In this document: piece by piece, positions 25,791 to 38,862 of the stretch
Position numbering within the stretch: position 1 is the first letter of the stretch
Layout: every line of letters starts with the position of its first letter
DNA from: Piper betle
Taxonomy: Eukaryota > Streptophyta > Magnoliopsida > Piperales > Piperaceae
NCBI GenBank assembly: GCA_033002965.1
Contig: JAURVB010014062.1
Span: 1-64,000, forward strand
DNA: 64,000 nt
Direction of reading: 5' to 3'
Notes under the pieces: model-generated
The model's input: the letters and a program-made list of their open reading frames with translations, nothing else
Told to the model about the DNA's origin: nothing
Database searches by the model: none
Position numbers and translations under genes: made by a program

Positions 25791-26171
25791 GATGGCGAAA
25801 GGATGGATTTTCTCCTTTAAAAAAAAAAGAAAAAAGGAATTAAAAGAAGGCGAGGAGGACTTCTTTCCCGCGTGGTTGTCTTCCTCAACTGTTTCAGGAA
25901 ACGACGTCTTCTCCTTCTTCCCTCCTCGCCCAAGTCCCCAACCTCCCGCACCTTCCCCACCACCCTCCACCTTTGAACTCTTCAAAACCCACCCTTCTCC
26001 TTTTCACCATTGGTCGTTACCCTCCCCCTTTTTTTACTTTCTTCTTCTTTTAATGCCGGCACCGGCACCCTCCCCACCCACTCCACTTTCTTCCCCAATT
26101 CTTTACTTCTCTTCCAAGTCCCATTTCGCATCATTCCCCACCCCCTACAATCAACCCGGCGGCATCTCCCC
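25791..26171 (+). promoter_or_regulatory. Leader region of the RLP4-like gene
   Basis: The tract from 25870 to 26170 is strongly pyrimidine-rich (runs of CTTCTT, CCTCC, TTTTCTTC), as is common in plant 5' untranslated regions. It sits immediately upstream of the ATG at 26172. An open plus-strand frame through it (25792-26298) has the low complexity expected of a CT-rich leader. Confidence 0.4.
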
Positions 26172-29100
26172 ATGCCCGCCATCATGCCTCCCTTCCTCCT
26201 CTTCGTCCTCTTCCTCGCCGGCGTCGATTCGCAGCCGGCGCTGCCCAAAGGTGCGATCTTTATCGGTTTTCCGGGTTGAATTTCGTGGTGGGTTTTGAAT
26301 TTGTTCTAATATATACTTCTATCATTTTTAACCGGTGTGTTGCTGTGTCAGGCTTTTTCATCGATTGTGGCGGGGCGGAGCCGACGGTGATTGCGGGCCG
26401 GCGGTACGTGCCGGACGCCAGCTTCATCTCTGTCGGGACGCCCAAGGTGCTGCCGATTCCGCCGTTCGACCCTATTCTCGCCACCGCGCGTTCTTTCCCC
26501 ATTGACCGGCATCGGAAATTTTGCTTCAATGTCCCCGTTTACCGCTCCGGCAAGTACCTCGTCCGCACAACTTTTTTCTATGGCGGGCTCAACGGCCCCT
26601 CATCGCCGCCGGTGTTCGATCAGATGGTCGACGGGACCTTGTGGAGCGTGGTCAACACGACGGAGGACTACTTTAGAGGGGAGGCGACTTATTATGAGGG
26701 CGTCTTCCCTGCCAAGGGAAAGACGATGAGCATTTGCCTCGGCAAAAATTCGTTGACGGACTCCGATTTGTTTATCAATGTTTTGGAGCTGGTGCTTTTG
26801 GGAAATTCGCTCTATAACACCACGGCTTTTGACAAACATGCATTGGCCATGGTTGCCAGGCATGCCTTTGGGTACAACAACGGGTTTCCTCTGAGGTATA
26901 TGTTAAAAATTTAAATTTCTTTATTATCTTAATACGAAATTTGATCAGCTATAGATTTTTTTCTCCTGTTTCATTTGCTTTTTCCTGAATTAATTATCTT
27001 CTGTTTAGACAAACTGAGGATTTAGTTTCTTATTACGCCGTTGGTATCTTGTATCGAACTGGTTGATTTTTATACGAGTTTTTGACAGTGTTAAGGCATC
27101 TTCCCTGTATGAACAAACTCAGAACCCGATAATCCTTCATAATTTTGGCTTTCAAAAAGGTAGATGATGGTTTTTCCTCGAATACTCTGTCCAGTTCAAT
27201 GATTTAAGAAGGCCTGCTAGAAATTATTTATGTTTTTCTTTAGAGCTTTTTATTGGTTCTCAGAAGCTTGAAATGTGATGGACTGCACTGTGTTAAATGG
27301 ACAATTTTCATTGTTAGCATTTGACGTGCTTATATTAATTATTTTAATATAGTATATTATTGACGTTTACTTTTGTGAATATGCCTATTAGTACGGCATG
27401 TTTTTTCTTAATGTAAGTTTGTTTTACGCTGCTTTCTTTTTGGTTTTAGCAAGATGATTGATTGATTTAGGGAATCCCCTTTTTTTCAATGCACACTCTT
27501 CTGCGGCCAACCCTGCATAGCCACACAAACCCCTATACTACAGCCTGTTTGCTGATGTTTGGTGTCTATCTTCCCTACCGTTTACAATTTACAAGTGCTG
27601 ACAGTCGAAGTATTTATGTACTAGGTTTCCAGAAGACCCCTTTGACCGGTTGTGGCAGCCATTTCCTGGCAGCAATCTTGTTTCCACTGTTTCTTCCAAG
27701 AGCAATGTTTCTGTCTCTGGATTTTGGAATATCCCGCCGGCAAAGGTTTTTGATGCTGCTCTATCTTCCAACCAATCAGAGCCATTTGAGCTGCAATGGC
27801 CTAATTTTCCTCTTTCTAACTCATCATACTACATTGCTCTCTATTTTGTCGAACACCATGATTTTCCATCGGATGTGTCTAGACTACTTGACATCACCAT
27901 TAATGGTTTTCCATACTACCGGAACTTGAATGTGACAAAATCTGGCGCAGCTGTTTTTGCTACTGAGTGGCCTCTAGCTGGACTCACAAAGCTTGTCCTA
28001 GCTCCTGCTGTTGGGTCCAGAAGTGCTCCATTGATTAATGCAGGAGAAGTGTTCCACATTTTGAAACTCGGAGGAAGAACAAAAACAAGAGATGGTAAGG
28101 TATACTGATCACATGGGTCTTTCTTATGTTTTTTTTTATTATCTTAATTTAATGTAATATACACTTTGTATCTACAGTTACTGCCTTGGATGGTTTGAAG
28201 AAAAATCTGCAGAATGTGCCGCTTGATTGGAACGGGGACCCATGTTTCCCTGAAGAATTCACGTGGACTGGTGTTACCTGCAGTGGTGGACCTGATGGCC
28301 GCGTTGTATCCTTGTAAGTTGGCTTGATGTCACATGAGTTGCCTTCTGCACATTAACCTTATATTATTTTCTCCTCTTAATTAGAGTTCTGTTTTTGTGG
28401 CTCTCCAGGAATCTAACTGGCATGGGCCTTTCTGGATTTCTATCTCGGAGTATTGCTAAATTGACTGCAGTGACTGACATGTAAGTTGTTAACTTTGTAT
28501 CATTCACTGCCTGAATATGTACTTGGAACTAACCAAAGTTTTTGATGTAGCTTGCTAGGAGGCAATAATTTAACTGGACATATTCCAGATCTTAGCTCCT
28601 TGAAGCTGCTGCAAAGAGTGTAAAGTTTCAACTTATGTTTGTTACCTTTTCTTTTTTGGTTCTTTAGGTGCTGTTTCTTTCCTCCTTTCTAATTATACTT
28701 TGGTTTCTACTTTAGACACTTGCAAGACAATCAACTGAGTGGTCAAATTCCACCATCACTGGGGGATATTGAAGGTTTACGTGAACTGTAAGTATGATTT
28801 AAATCTTAAAAAACCCACATGTTGTGTAACTATGTCGTGTCTATTGAAGTGAAATATAATGCATTAAATTTGAAGACAGGAATTTGTTCAGTATCAGTAT
28901 ATGGATCTTCTGTATGACAACATCGTGTGCATCCAAATCTATTTAAAAGTTGCTGGATATAAGCATGAAATCTATTTTTGATGCTTAATATCCCAAAAAA
29001 GGTTCAAATAAAGGTGATTTTTTAGTGAACAATTGATGGGTCCCAGCATTAGGCAAGATATATTTAGTCACAAATTTATTTCGAATGCCTTCTGCTGATG

Positions 29101-29623
29101 GTGGTTGTTTCCTGATAAGCATTTTAGTTGTTCTCAGAAATATGACCATATCCAGTTTGAAATTATAGCATGTTTTTTTAAAACTTTAAAAATGTGTTCA
29201 TTTGGTCGTCAATGCTTTAGAAATGGATGTTCTTCATGAAATGCTCTAGAAATCTGACATTATGGCAACAGTTGTGTAATACTTTGAAAATTAGTACTTG
29301 TCATTTTAGTTTCTTAGTAGTTGTTTTACGGTGGCTGGTTCAAAGAATTACAGGTTGATGCCTGAAAGTTTAACTGGTATGGTGGCTCATCATGTTGACT
29401 GTTGTGGATTTGCAGCTTTTTGGAAAACAACAATTTAACTGGCCCAATTCCCAGCAGTTTGACATCAAAGCCTGGGTTAACCCTCCGGTTAGTGAACTTC
29501 AATTCTGCTACTGTTATTGTGTTTCCATTTCGCATTGTAAAAATAAAGGAACAACTACTCCTGCCTGCCTTGCTCATAGTTTCTTTTTACTCCAGAACAT
29601 TTCCCGGGAACCATTTTTCATAG
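26172..29623 (+). CDS. RLP4: Malectin-like and leucine-rich repeat protein (RLP4-like)
   Basis: Nine exons: 26172-26250, 26352-26895, 27625-28094, 28178-28313, 28409-28480, 28551-28619, 28716-28787, 29416-29487, 29596-29623. All junctions are GT-AG and phases fit, giving 513 residues. Residues 1-21 form a signal peptide (MPAIMPPFLLFVLFLAG). A malectin-like di-glucose-binding region follows (FIDCGGAEPT, GRRYVPDASF, YHS-like FYGGL) to about residue 360. Then comes an LRR N-cap with WNGDPC and WTGVTC motifs. LRRs are encoded one per 69-72-bp exon (LTGMGLSGFLS, GGNNLTGHIPDL, LQDNQLSGQIPPSLG, LENNNLTGPIPSSL). Arabidopsis RLP4 relatives are near 626 residues with a transmembrane segment. Here the last exon stops soon after the final LRR, so the predicted product would be secreted unless another 3' exon is used. 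Ligand is unknown. Confidence 0.87.
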
Positions 29624-31151
29624 GCATCCCTAATCGGATTCCATTTGGCTACTTTTGATGGAGGAATATTTAGTAAATCAGATGGGACAAAATTCGTGCA
29701 TTTGGTTCAGCAAAGCTCCGTACAGTTTTTCCTTGTGGTCAATTCTGCTACAAAGAAATGCTTATTTGTTTTGGATTCGGAAATTTGGTCCTGCTTTTGT
29801 AAATAGTTTTGAGCTTGTTTTGTGTACTCGTCAGGTTGTTTGTACATACAGTTTCGACTATGGTTGTATTTATTTGTTTGTTACATGTATTGAACATTCC
29901 AAACCTCTAATGCGAGTTGGAAGCAACCATCATACTAATATGTGAAATGTGATGTATGCGTTTGAAAAACCTGTTGTTTATGCATCGCTCTTTTAGATTT
30001 TATTCAACAGTAACTGTGATTTTGTGGCTGCTACTTCACCCTGGTGTTCTAGATGGTAGATTGTACCCGAAGGATATTCGATGAAGGAACATTCGCCCCC
30101 TGGCCTCCAATTAGTGTTTTGCATGTTACAGTATTATCACATATTATTTCATGTCAATATGTTTTGCCTCCAATATGTTAAGAATAGATAGCTCGATGTA
30201 GATGATATGTATCAGATTGTACTAAATGGGTTCTGTGGATGCTGTTGAGAATATGTGGGATGCCCATGAGAAAGTAACTTTTCGCGAAGAGCATGATGAT
30301 GTGCTAGGACCCAATGGAGAGTTCACTACTGATTTGGTTGGTGATGCATTTCTAAGTATTATTATTGTTGTTTGTTTATCTTATTACTGCTGCTATCGTC
30401 AATCAAATACGAATCTATTCTGATGCTTGATGATGGGATACGTAGGAGGTATCTGATATTGCGGGCATGTCATGTGCAGGCTAACATTGATGATTACCAA
30501 CCAAATTATCTGATCTGCAATGTCCTACTGCGTCAGATCAGATTGCTTCGAGAAATGAATCTTAATAAAAAGAAAAGTGAAATTTTATTGGCCTCGTGTT
30601 TGGTTGGTGTCTGAGAAGATGTTTAGTGGGGAAGAAGAAGAAGATATGATCATGTCCGCAGTCTGCATAAATGATCCATATGACAATTCGTTTATGTTTT
30701 TTTTTGAAATTAATGTGTTAATGTCTTTGGAATATAACAATGTCGAAAGCAAAACAAGATTCTTGTTTTTTTTTATAGTTCTGTAACTAAAAGAAAAAGG
30801 TCGTTGCACCTACTCGTGACGACCATTTCCGATCTTGGTTGTCGGTGGCGGTTTCCAGATTTACAACTGGTGATTTTAGACGACAGACTTGGTAATTGCA
30901 AGATCGTTCTTGCTGTACTGCAAAACAGAGGTTATGTTCCGAGTTTTACCTTCGACTTGGGAGTTCTTACGTTCCAATAAGAATTTACCTTTGCAAACTA
31001 GACAGATGACAGCTTTCTAATTCGTATTTTTTTGCTTGATTTTCGTGTGTATCAACTGGAACAAAGCTCAGAGTTTGTATAGACGAAAACGAGTGGACGG
31101 CAGGCGGCACAATTTTCCGGCGAGTTTTTCTGAGCTTACCTGCTCAAAACA
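29624..31151. other. 3' flank of RLP4-like gene and spacer
   Basis: Mostly T-rich non-coding sequence. A short plus-strand frame at 30226-30423 reads like a coding remnant (ENMWDAHEKVTFREEHDDV), but I do not recognise it. No transposon ends were seen. Confidence 0.35.
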
Positions 31152-34100
31152 ATGGTGGGGATCGGCAAGACGGTGCTCGATACCGGCTGACCTTCCGCTC
31201 GGTCCACCGACGTGAGCCTCACCGGCGTCCAGCTCTCCACCTCCCACCCACCTGCCGGAGCTTCTTCCCCATGGATGGAGTCCGTCGTTCCTAGCACGTA
31301 AGTGTTCGTTTCTTCAATTTTGCTCTGGTTTCTTGTAAGGTTGATTGCTGTTCTAGTGAAGGTTGTGACTTTATCGGAAATTGGTCTATTCTTAGTGTTT
31401 TAGGGACGTTTGTGAAGAATAAGTTGGTGCCGGATCCGTTCTACGGGTTGAACAATGAAGAGATCATCGATGTTGTTGATTCTGGGAGGGAGTACAACAA
31501 CTTTTGTTTTTTCACTCGATTTCACTGCAAATTGGTTGGTCAACTTTCGAGCCCCACTGTGTTTAGCTTGTTGATGATTGAAATTTCTTCTCCTATATAC
31601 CAATAGTCGTTGACGCATTATGATCAGTTGTAGACAATCATCCCATGCTGCCTAATAATGTCATCTTAGTCAATCAAAGCCCTTCATTTCATGGCTGCTA
31701 AATCTTTTTTTTTTCCAGTAATTTTGTGCTGTCTATGTACTGCACTGAGTTCAGGTTTTTGCTTGCTAAATTAGTAGACGCAAGGGATTTGGATGCAACT
31801 GCTTGTTTAAACTGTTGTCTGGAAATGAGGTAGTAGAATCCATTCTGTCGTGCTACCAAATGAATCTAAAATTTGAATACCTATCTATCTTGACTTTATC
31901 TCCAGGAAATTTAACTTTGTTGTCTATGAATAATGCGTTGTAACTACATAGGGGATATGTTTTAATGAACAGCTGTTAATATTTTCCCTCCTCGTTGTAG
32001 GAAGAAAATCATCATGTTGATCTTAACTTTCGTGTAATTAATTACTCTGGGGAGGTATACCTTAATGGGCATAAGAAACTGCTGCCAAAAGGGATGTTTC
32101 GTAGACATTCTTTGGATATTACTGATATCTTGCACCCAGAGGGAGAAAATTTACTTGCTGTTCTTATTTATCCTCCTGATTATCCTGGACGAATTCCTCT
32201 TGAAGGGGGCCAAGGAGGCGGTCATGAGGTGAGTGCTATTGTCTCAGTACTTGAGGTCTATATTTGTTGGTGTTGCAGTTTAAAAATGCAAAAGTTGATC
32301 TTTGGGAACCTGTCAAAAGTGCCTGCTGATATGTTCATAGATCATGGATAAAAAAGCAATGGATAGCAGCCCATAACTAAATATGAAATGAAATCAAAGA
32401 GAAAAAATGTGTGCGCAGCTTCTACTAGCATGTTGGTATTTTCAGATTAAAGAAAGAACATGGGAGGAAGAATCTATTTTTTGAGTACTACGTTGAAGTT
32501 GGTAATTTTCGATGACCTTATGCATACGAGGAGAATACATTTGAATTAAGAAAGTTTATGTTGCTGGAAAACAAATTATTTCTGGTGTGAGGTGACTCTT
32601 TCATTCATCTTACCAATACTTACTGTTGTTTGGCATCCATAGTCTGGAATGAAAATTTCTTAGAAAATTGCAATATATTGAACTTGTGATAAATCATCTC
32701 CCTTCTTATTGTGCCGCCATATGTTGCCTGCCAATCTGAGTGTAGTTTCATGCACATAATTGCCACCAATAAGAAATCAAGCTCTGTTATGCCATTTTTA
32801 CAAGGCTGTCGACAGTGTAATATTCACAAACGAGCCTCTCTCTGAGCACACACTGACACATTCTATGTTTTAGAGTAACACTGTGCATTTAGATGCAAAC
32901 ACTAAATAATATTCGCTGCATAGATTTTCAAATAGAACAACTTGAGGTGGATGGGCATTCGTCAGCATTGAGCTTATTATGCCTGGACAATAGTATATTT
33001 TTATATTATTTTTGGTATTTGATTGCTCAAAAATCCTGTCCCCGAACTTCGTTGCTCCCTATTATCTTGCCTCTTTCCGTGTATCAGATTGGAAAAGATG
33101 TTGCAGCTCAATATGTTGTTGGGATTGGATGACTCCCATAAGGTAGGTAAATTGATGAGATACATACATTGTATTTTATCAAGTTAGGTCAATTATTCTC
33201 TTGAAAGTTTAGGAGAATTGCTCATAATGAACATAGTAATGAATCTGAATTGTGTGAAGCCAAAAGACCACTGATTAATGCTTCATCCTTTAACATCGAC
33301 TAGTGTTTATAAGCTTTCTTTGGGAGGAAACTTTTTTTGCCTAAGTAGTTTTAAAAATTATTGAGGTATTAGATGTGGTACAATGCTATAATTTCATATA
33401 ATTTTGTTGACACAATTGATTTCTTGTTAAAGGTCAACTTTAACTTCTTTAATGCCATGGGCTGCCAGAGTTCTAAAAAAAATCAAGTAAACTAGCAAAA
33501 GTTTTTGTTTTGTATTGCACGGATAGGAATACTGGAATCTGGGATGAGGTATCCATCAATGTAACAGGGGTGAGCCTTTATAAAAAATTCTCATACCTGG
33601 CTGAGATGGACCATTTTGTCGTCTTCAGAATGCTTTATCTTCTATTCATATTTTAGCATGTTATATCAGATATTTTAAAATGCAAAGCGGAGTTGTTAAA
33701 ATTGTTTATTCATCTAAATGTCTTCAATTCTAAGACTAGCAAAAAACTTTTCAGAATGGCTAGTTGTCATTTGTGTCAACTGGTCTCTTAGGTGTTCTGT
33801 ATATTAACTCTTTCGTCATCATATTTGAGTTTTATTATCAAGCATACTATACTTTTTTCGATCGATATATCCATTCAACAAACAAAGGGCAGCTCCATTT
33901 ATCAATATCTATGGTCTTGGACCATAAATAATGATTTTTCGTTGGAGTTCTGGCTACTTGATTGATTCGCTTATTTCTATTATGTTAATACTAATCACTA
34001 CTGTTGGAATCATGGTTCTTATTTGTAGTGATAATCCCTTGTTTTCTTCAGCTGACAGCCTCTACCAGCACAGTATTTTGCAATGTAAGACTTGTGGTTT

Positions 34101-34355
34101 TCCGTTTTGCATCCAGTTAAGATAATTGACCCTCACCTTTTCTCATCATTCTTTGATCATATGAAAAGAGTTTATCTTCACACCACAATGGAGTTGGAAA
34201 ATAAGAGTTCCTCAGTTGCTGATTGTACTTTAAATCTTCAAGTCGCAACTGAACTTGAGGGTAGCATGTGCTTGGCGGAGCATCTTAATATGCAGAAAAC
34301 GTCAATTCATCCTGGGCAACGGGTTTCATTTACACTTGATTATAAATTTATATGA
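31152..34355 (+). pseudogene. Mannosylglycoprotein endo-beta-mannosidase, broken and 3' truncated
   Basis: Homologous to the plant glycoside hydrolase family 2 enzyme that cleaves Man-beta-1,4-GlcNAc in N-glycans. Exons: 31152-31297, 31396-31534, 32001-32228, 33088-33142, about 33521-33569, 34117-34355. Recognisable segments are [74 protein letters not shown] and IIDPHLFSSFFDH. Defects: codon 13 is TGA where the family has Trp (31188-31190); one base is missing in exon 4, turning the conserved WDW region into a stop; the exon 5 acceptor reads AC instead of AG; a stop follows at 34353. Only about the first 330 of roughly 950 residues remain, so the catalytic barrel is absent. It starts 1.5 kb after the RLP4-like gene. 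Confidence 0.88.
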
Positions 34356-37300
34356 TCAGATGGTTATCGACTACATGTTTATTGACTTGTAATCTTATAT
34401 ACTTATTAATAATGCTAATCTGCACTTAATCGAGCTAAAAGATTGAGCTCGCTGGTTCTTCTACATTTGATGGTATTGGAAATGAACCGAGTGGTGAAAT
34501 CCAACTTAGTGCAAAAGGACCAAATGCTTGGAAAATGGTCATCTTCAAACTCGAATGTTTGTCGAATTGCGAATGCATTGACATGCCAAATATTGAACTT
34601 GCCAATTTCTAATGAAGGGGCTGTATGCGTTCTGCAATACTCCTGGTTTGATTATTATTGCTGCAGGTTATGGCACATGCAGGTGTTTTCAGTCTTCAGA
34701 GCTAAATGGTTTTGTCTAGCATCTGCTACAACAGCGAAGCGAGGAAAGGCGCCTGTTTTCTTCCATTCGGATTGTGCTCCATCACCACAAAATTTGCACA
34801 ACTGGCCTGTGAAAAATGACTAAATTACTGAGGTTACCGTTCGCCTGTCTTCAGTTTTGGTAGCTTGGATTGACTTTGGGTCAACACATTCCCCGAGCAT
34901 CTTAATCTGTCGCTTCTCTGGCATATCATGTTTTTTGGGCCTCGTAGCCTACATAGCCCGTTAAAAGAGACAAAAGAAGACGGTTAATTTGTTGACAATT
35001 TTAACTATTTAAATGGAAGTTTTCCTTTTTGATTGGCTATGAAAAAAATAATTGAACTTTTTATTCACCTTTAATCAGCCTTGTCTATCAGTTAGGTCCA
35101 TTCATTAATGTTGCCACCTAGCTTGAAAATTGGATAGAACCAAGTAAATTCAAAAAAAAACTCCATGCAAAAGTTTGTAGGCCACCTTATTTCAATTATT
35201 AGTTCTGTCCGTTCCTTGATCCCTTCTACAGTTCTACATTAGCTGTCTCAATTTTCTACATCTTTGCTAATAAAAACATATTACGATCGTATTGTCTCAT
35301 CCAGCACAGTTTATTAAGGTACAAAACCCAATGTGGGAAGGAATAGCACATGCGAGGATTTTATAGGTTCTTTCCCACTCTCCAAATGAAGCCAAGCGAG
35401 TAGCGCTACCCCGTCTTACAATCTCTGCCATTCATAAATGTCACCGAGTGGGCAGCCTATCTTTCCTTTCATCAATGCCCCTGCGGCCTTTGCCTTGTCT
35501 TGCCAGCGTCAAATAATTTGAACTTAGCATCTTCTCAGGGCCCTCCACCCTCTCCCTCACTTACAAACCTTATACCATCTCATCTCATCCTCCTCTTTAT
35601 TTTTCAATAATAATAATCCCCCAAACCTTCAAGCTTTCAGTCTCGATCTGACCTAGCGATGGTTGCGTGCCTACTAAAGGTGAGGCAAATGTGGATCCCC
35701 CCTCCCTCATCCCTCTCCCAAGAATGGAGAGATGTGATCTTGTATCCTTCATTATTATGACCGACAAAAAATATGCATCTATGTATTTTTTAAGCTTTGA
35801 GTACAAGCGGTATCTTTGCTAAGCTGTACGCCTAGGATAAAAAAGACAGGTGGCATAACGACTTGAGACGGCCGGGGGAGATGGTGTCTCCACCGCAGAT
35901 GATCGGGCATCGCGTCTCCTCCAGGCGTCCCCAAAAAATTTTCTAAAATAATATGTGCGACATTTTTTAGTTTAGGCAAATTTGAACACTTTCAGTTTTG
36001 TGGGATCTAATTGTCACCGTTTCAAAATATTCTTTCTTAATACCGTTCAACCTGCAAAATTTAAGTCAGTATTACGGTCAGTACCGTCTGTCCAAAAATT
36101 TTGCACGGTTTATATCCATGAACGTTTATTAGGGATAGCATATATAATCAATATTCTTGGTACCACTTGCTCCCACCCGCTTTTGCCATTCCCAATAAAC
36201 AGATAATGCTTGAATTTATGCTATGAACCAATTGTTCACACCTAAGCAAGGTAATGCTTTGTGGGAAAATTGTCACCTGTGAACGGCACCGCACCTGGTA
36301 AGTGGGTGCGTTTGCGGTGCCGTTCGTGATAGCCATTGGATGGGAAAATTGCATCTACGGTCACGAATGATCATGCTTTAATAAATGAGCTTTCTATTTT
36401 ACCCTCATTTTCTTCCTTCCCTCAAACAAAAAAAGTCAGACACTTTTGATAACAAGAAAAAAGCTCGCCTTTCCGATAGATGAAGTGGGAGGACGACGAC
36501 TAAGGCTAGCAACTCCTCCATTTTGTTACGGCCAGTTGAAGGGAGACAAGGTAACTGAGGGTCCGCATGAGAAAGGCCTAAACTTGTCCATGCTAGAGGT
36601 GATAATAATCAACGAGTGATGACAAATGGTGATTATTGGGTTGAGAATGGAGAACAAGGTGACGGAGCTACTATATTCTGTATCGTTAAAGGTTATCTAA
36701 ATGAGTTAATAATTTTTCCAACAACAAGAAATTGTAGAAGAACCAAGAAAAAAGCTTTGATGATGGCGATGGTAAGTGAATTTATACGAACATGTCATCT
36801 CCTGGTAGACGACTGCACTATTATCATGTTCCCGACAAAATGTGATGGCAAGGCAGATGCAACCCATAATTCGGAACCGTCGTTTGTCGAAACGGCATGG
36901 CAGAGGAGGCGGTCGTGCAGCAACCCACGACCATGGTGTCTATGGTTGTGTAGTCCATCGCGGTTAAAGAAAGTGATTTTGACCATCAATAGACATCTAA
37001 GGCTTAAGCTGAAAGGAGACTAGAAAAGCTTGGTTATGACAGTGGTGGGCTGTGTCGCCGTGAGTTTTCTTAAACCCCCCACCCACCCGAACAATTTTGA
37101 TGGAAGACAATGGTAGGATAAAGAAAAGAGACTTTGAAGTTGCATGCAATTTTTCTATCAAACGGCTGCCACGAACACACTGTACTTACAAAGTGCAGTC
37201 CAGTTCGTAGGTGAAAATTCTTCATAGTTCATGATCAAAGTGGTTTTTCATGAAAAAAATTCAAAAATTTCAGATCTTAATGAGCAAGGGCTCGAGTTGC

Positions 37301-37763
37301 GCAATGAGAAGAACGACCTCGCTGCCAAAATATTTAACATTCATAAGTCAGAAGGCATATTTTTTTTATGTTTTTATTTTTTAAAAGCAAAGAATTTATT
37401 CTTATGTAAGAATATAAAAATTAAGATTGGGATGCATCATCATGTTTTTTAAGTTTTTTTTTAATTTCCAAGATATTTTTTTAGGCTTTGCGTAAGGAGA
37501 AACATAGCAAAACAAAACTAGACACAAGATTCAATCTCAACCAGAAAACAGAAAACATACGATGGCGAAAAAGACGAGAGATTACAATTAGCTGATACAT
37601 TTCACAATCCACATTTTTTTGCAAAGATTTGATGCAGAAGCTTGTTTACTTCACAACGCGGGATTACATGGAGATATTAATTTATAAGAACCAACTTAAT
37701 CTATGCAACGCATGATGATCTCTCCTTCATATGTTAACCTTCACATCAAAAACCACCTTCTTC
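34356..37763. other. Intergenic, no recognisable gene
   Basis: A 126-residue frame at 34443-34823 follows the truncated mannosidase but does not match its missing catalytic part as far as I can see. A 135-residue plus-strand frame at 36616-37023 has no domain I recognise. The rest is AT-rich. The 3' untranslated part of the minus-strand gene at 37764 lies at the right end. Confidence 0.4.
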
Positions 37764-38789
37764 TCACTCTCCGAGGACTTTGCCGGCGACGACACCGGCA
37801 GTAGCCTTCTTATGACTCGGCTGGGCCAGGGAGCCCTTGCAGTGAGCGATAGCGCCCTGTATTGCACTCTGTAGCTCTTCCATGGACGAAGTCATGGAGG
37901 AGACGCTGGGCAAGTCGGAGAAAGACCCGAAGTTAGCCCGTCCGACGCCGGAGCGGCTCGGCGACGATCTCATGGAAGATGGGCAGCTCACCACGCAGCT
38001 CGTGCTCTGCACCCGAGCTACACTAGGATACCTCTGTTTTAGGTTCCCCGAGAAGGAAGATTGATATGACGACACGAAGCTGTCCTCCACCGGTTTCTGC
38101 TTCAGAATTGCCGATGTTTTGATCTTGGGAGCAGGCAAGGTACCCGTTCCATGCATCTGGTTTCTGGGTGCTAGCCGGTCATAGCAAGGCTTCACCTTCT
38201 TCACAATGTTCACGTACTTCCTGATGACCTCTTTGGCCGAAGCGCTGATCTTTTTGCCGGTGGGAGGTGGAGCTGGAGTGGGGACGTTGCTGGCCTTCTC
38301 CTTGCGGTTGAAGACGGAGGAGAAGAGAGAGAGGGAGAAGTACTTGGATTTTTTGTGGTGGTGGTGGGGTTGCGCTGGTTGCTTCTTGAGCTCGTCGTCC
38401 TCCATGGCGGAGCTGGGTCGGGAGGAGTCGCAGTCGGTCACGGAGGAGAAGTCGTTGGAGCTGCCATTGGAGTCGCGGGAGGTGTTGGAGTCGGAGGAGG
38501 AGGAGGAGCTGGAGGAGGCGAGAAGGGTCCTGACCATGTCGAGGCGTGGGGAGAGCTGCAGGGGAAGCAGCTGGCCCTTGTAGAACAGCTCGTCGGCTGG
38601 GCAGAGGTGGGACGGCTTCTTGGTCGTCGGAGAAAGAGAGACCGTGAACTCGAACTCCGACGAGGAGGAAGAAGCCGACGGGGAAGAAGGTGATGTTGCT
38701 GGGATGGAAGAGACGCCGCCATTAACGCCCACCTGCAGCTCTTTATCATCTCTCTCACAGACTTTGCACGTAGTTGTTACCATCTTCAT
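37764..38789 (-). CDS. BKI1/MAKR-like membrane-associated kinase regulator
   Basis: Single-exon gene of 341 residues with features of BRI1 kinase inhibitor 1 and the MAKR family. Residues about 46-53 read EFEFTVSL, followed by CPADELFYKGQLLPLQL (about 63-79); both are family signatures. A long Ser-rich disordered stretch follows, then a His run and a basic patch (HHHHKKSKYFSLSLFSS, FNRKEK). Next comes a Lys-rich segment (KEVIRKYVNIVKKVKP) suited to membrane binding. The C-terminus has SSMEELQSAIQGAIAHCKGS, which corresponds to the receptor-kinase-interacting motif of BKI1. In Arabidopsis, BKI1 binds and inhibits the brassinosteroid receptor at the plasma membrane and leaves on phosphorylation; the same role here is inference. 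The ATG at 38789 starts the longest frame and precedes the conserved parts. No defects are seen. Confidence 0.82.
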   Translation of the reverse strand: MKMVTTTCKVCERDDKELQVGVNGGVSSIPATSPSSPSASSSSSEFEFTVSLSPTTKKPSHLCPADELFYKGQLLPLQLSPRLDMVRTLLASSSSSSSSDSNTSRDSNGSSNDFSSVTDCDSSRPSSAMEDDELKKQPAQPHHHHKKSKYFSLSLFSSVFNRKEKASNVPTPAPPPTGKKISASAKEVIRKYVNIVKKVKPCYDRLAPRNQMHGTGTLPAPKIKTSAILKQKPVEDSFVSSYQSSFSGNLKQRYPSVARVQSTSCVVSCPSSMRSSPSRSGVGRANFGSFSDLPSVSSMTSSMEELQSAIQGAIAHCKGSLAQPSHKKATAGVVAGKVLGE

Positions 38790-38828
38790 CTTCTCCCTAT
38801 GATCTGATGGATGATGATAATATTCTTT

Positions 38829-38862
38829 TGTAAGAAGAAGAAGAAGAAAGAAAGAAAGAAAG
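38829..38862. repeat. (AAG)n/(AAAG)n microsatellite
   Basis: AAG triplets pass into AAAG tetramers, 40 bp upstream of the BKI1-like start codon, on the strand read as CTT/CTTT in the gene's leader. Confidence 0.85.

Noticed and set aside
25792..26298. 168-residue plus-strand frame
   Set aside because: Low-complexity Ser/Pro/Phe translation of the CT-rich leader of the RLP4-like gene.
34443..34823. Possible catalytic part of the mannosidase downstream of the truncation
   Set aside because: The translation does not show the family 2 barrel motifs in any frame I read.
36616..37023. 135-residue frame
   Set aside because: No domain, signal or splice context; could be chance.
38206..38693. Two plus-strand frames of 112-125 residues
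   Set aside because: Antisense shadows of the Ser-rich part of the BKI1-like gene.
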